Of a DNA stretch of 64,000 nucleotides, positions 63,998 through 64,000 are shown piece by piece (within the stretch, counting starts at the first letter, position 1; every line of letters begins with the position of its first letter). The notes beneath the pieces are model-generated. The model did no database searches and was not told the DNA's origin. It saw nothing but the letters and a program-made list of their open reading frames with translations. This DNA comes from Algoriella xinjiangensis (GTDB lineage Bacteria > Bacteroidota > Bacteroidia > Flavobacteriales > Weeksellaceae): NCBI RefSeq assembly GCF_900115015.1, contig NZ_FOUZ01000004.1, forward strand, positions 62,001 to 126,000, written 5' to 3'. Position numbers and translations under genes: made by a program.

Positions 63998-64000
63998 AAA

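Overview
The window is chromosomal DNA of an AT-rich member of the Bacteroidota, almost certainly class Flavobacteriia. I infer a relative of Weeksellaceae such as Empedobacter, but the genus cannot be fixed from sequence alone. The evidence is the type IX secretion / gliding operon gldK-gldL-gldM-gldN, the flavobacterial dcw cluster (mraZ to ftsZ, then yqeY), a short archaeal/eukaryotic-type prolyl-tRNA synthetase, many SSC-type lipoproteins, and promoters of the Bacteroidota form TTTG-N19-21-TAnnTTTG. I see no insertion sequence, prophage, CRISPR array, rRNA or tRNA. This is core genome and nearly every base is used.

Layout. 0-8.4 kb: a fragment of a small membrane protein, an FAD oxidoreductase, a membrane-anchored EEP-fold hydrolase, then gldN/M/L/K (minus strand) and a degenerate ureohydrolase. 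8.4-11.8 kb: topA and a multi-pass membrane protein. 11.9-21.6 kb (plus): miaB, a sigma-54 activator, lptE, a TPR-like protein, secG, a lipoprotein, a secreted metalloprotease with a type IX sorting domain, and groES-groEL. 21.7-25.3 kb: an RDD protein, mqo, an RlpA-like protein and yqeY. 25.4-40.8 kb (minus): the dcw cluster mraZ-rsmH-ftsL-ftsI-murE-mraY-murD-ftsW-murG-murC-ftsQ-ftsA-ftsZ. 41-47.6 kb: an alpha/beta hydrolase, engB, aroQ, rarA, a thioredoxin-fold protein, yidD, lgt and mscL. 47.7-58.5 kb: a TonB-dependent-type outer-membrane protein, proS, a repeat lipoprotein, a FadL-type porin, xth and several lipoproteins. 58.5-64 kb (minus): a tightly packed group of a SpecificRecomb-family membrane protein, a dCMP deaminase, an S41 protease, xerD and a Nudix hydrolase.

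How it works together. Most genes serve the envelope: peptidoglycan precursor synthesis and septation (dcw), lipoprotein maturation (lgt), LPS export (lptE), Sec and type IX secretion (secG, gldKLMN, plus one likely cargo protease), and outer-membrane proteins. The rest is information processing and stress: topA, miaB, rarA, xerD, groESL.

The most interesting signals are non-coding. (1) A 110-nt stretch with no G on the plus strand between aroQ and rarA has three copies of an 8-mer, a sigma-54-like element in front and a hairpin terminator behind, and looks like an unannotated small RNA. (2) The same TTGGCACG element stands in front of groES; I noticed it nowhere else in the window. (3) Three TGGTA boxes at exact 10-bp spacing in front of mraZ match the form of a MraZ operator. 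(4) The protein upstream of gldK has the ureohydrolase fold signature but has lost its metal ligands. (5) A long palindrome covers the start codon of the thioredoxin-fold gene. These rest on reading by eye; no alignment, folding or database search was run.
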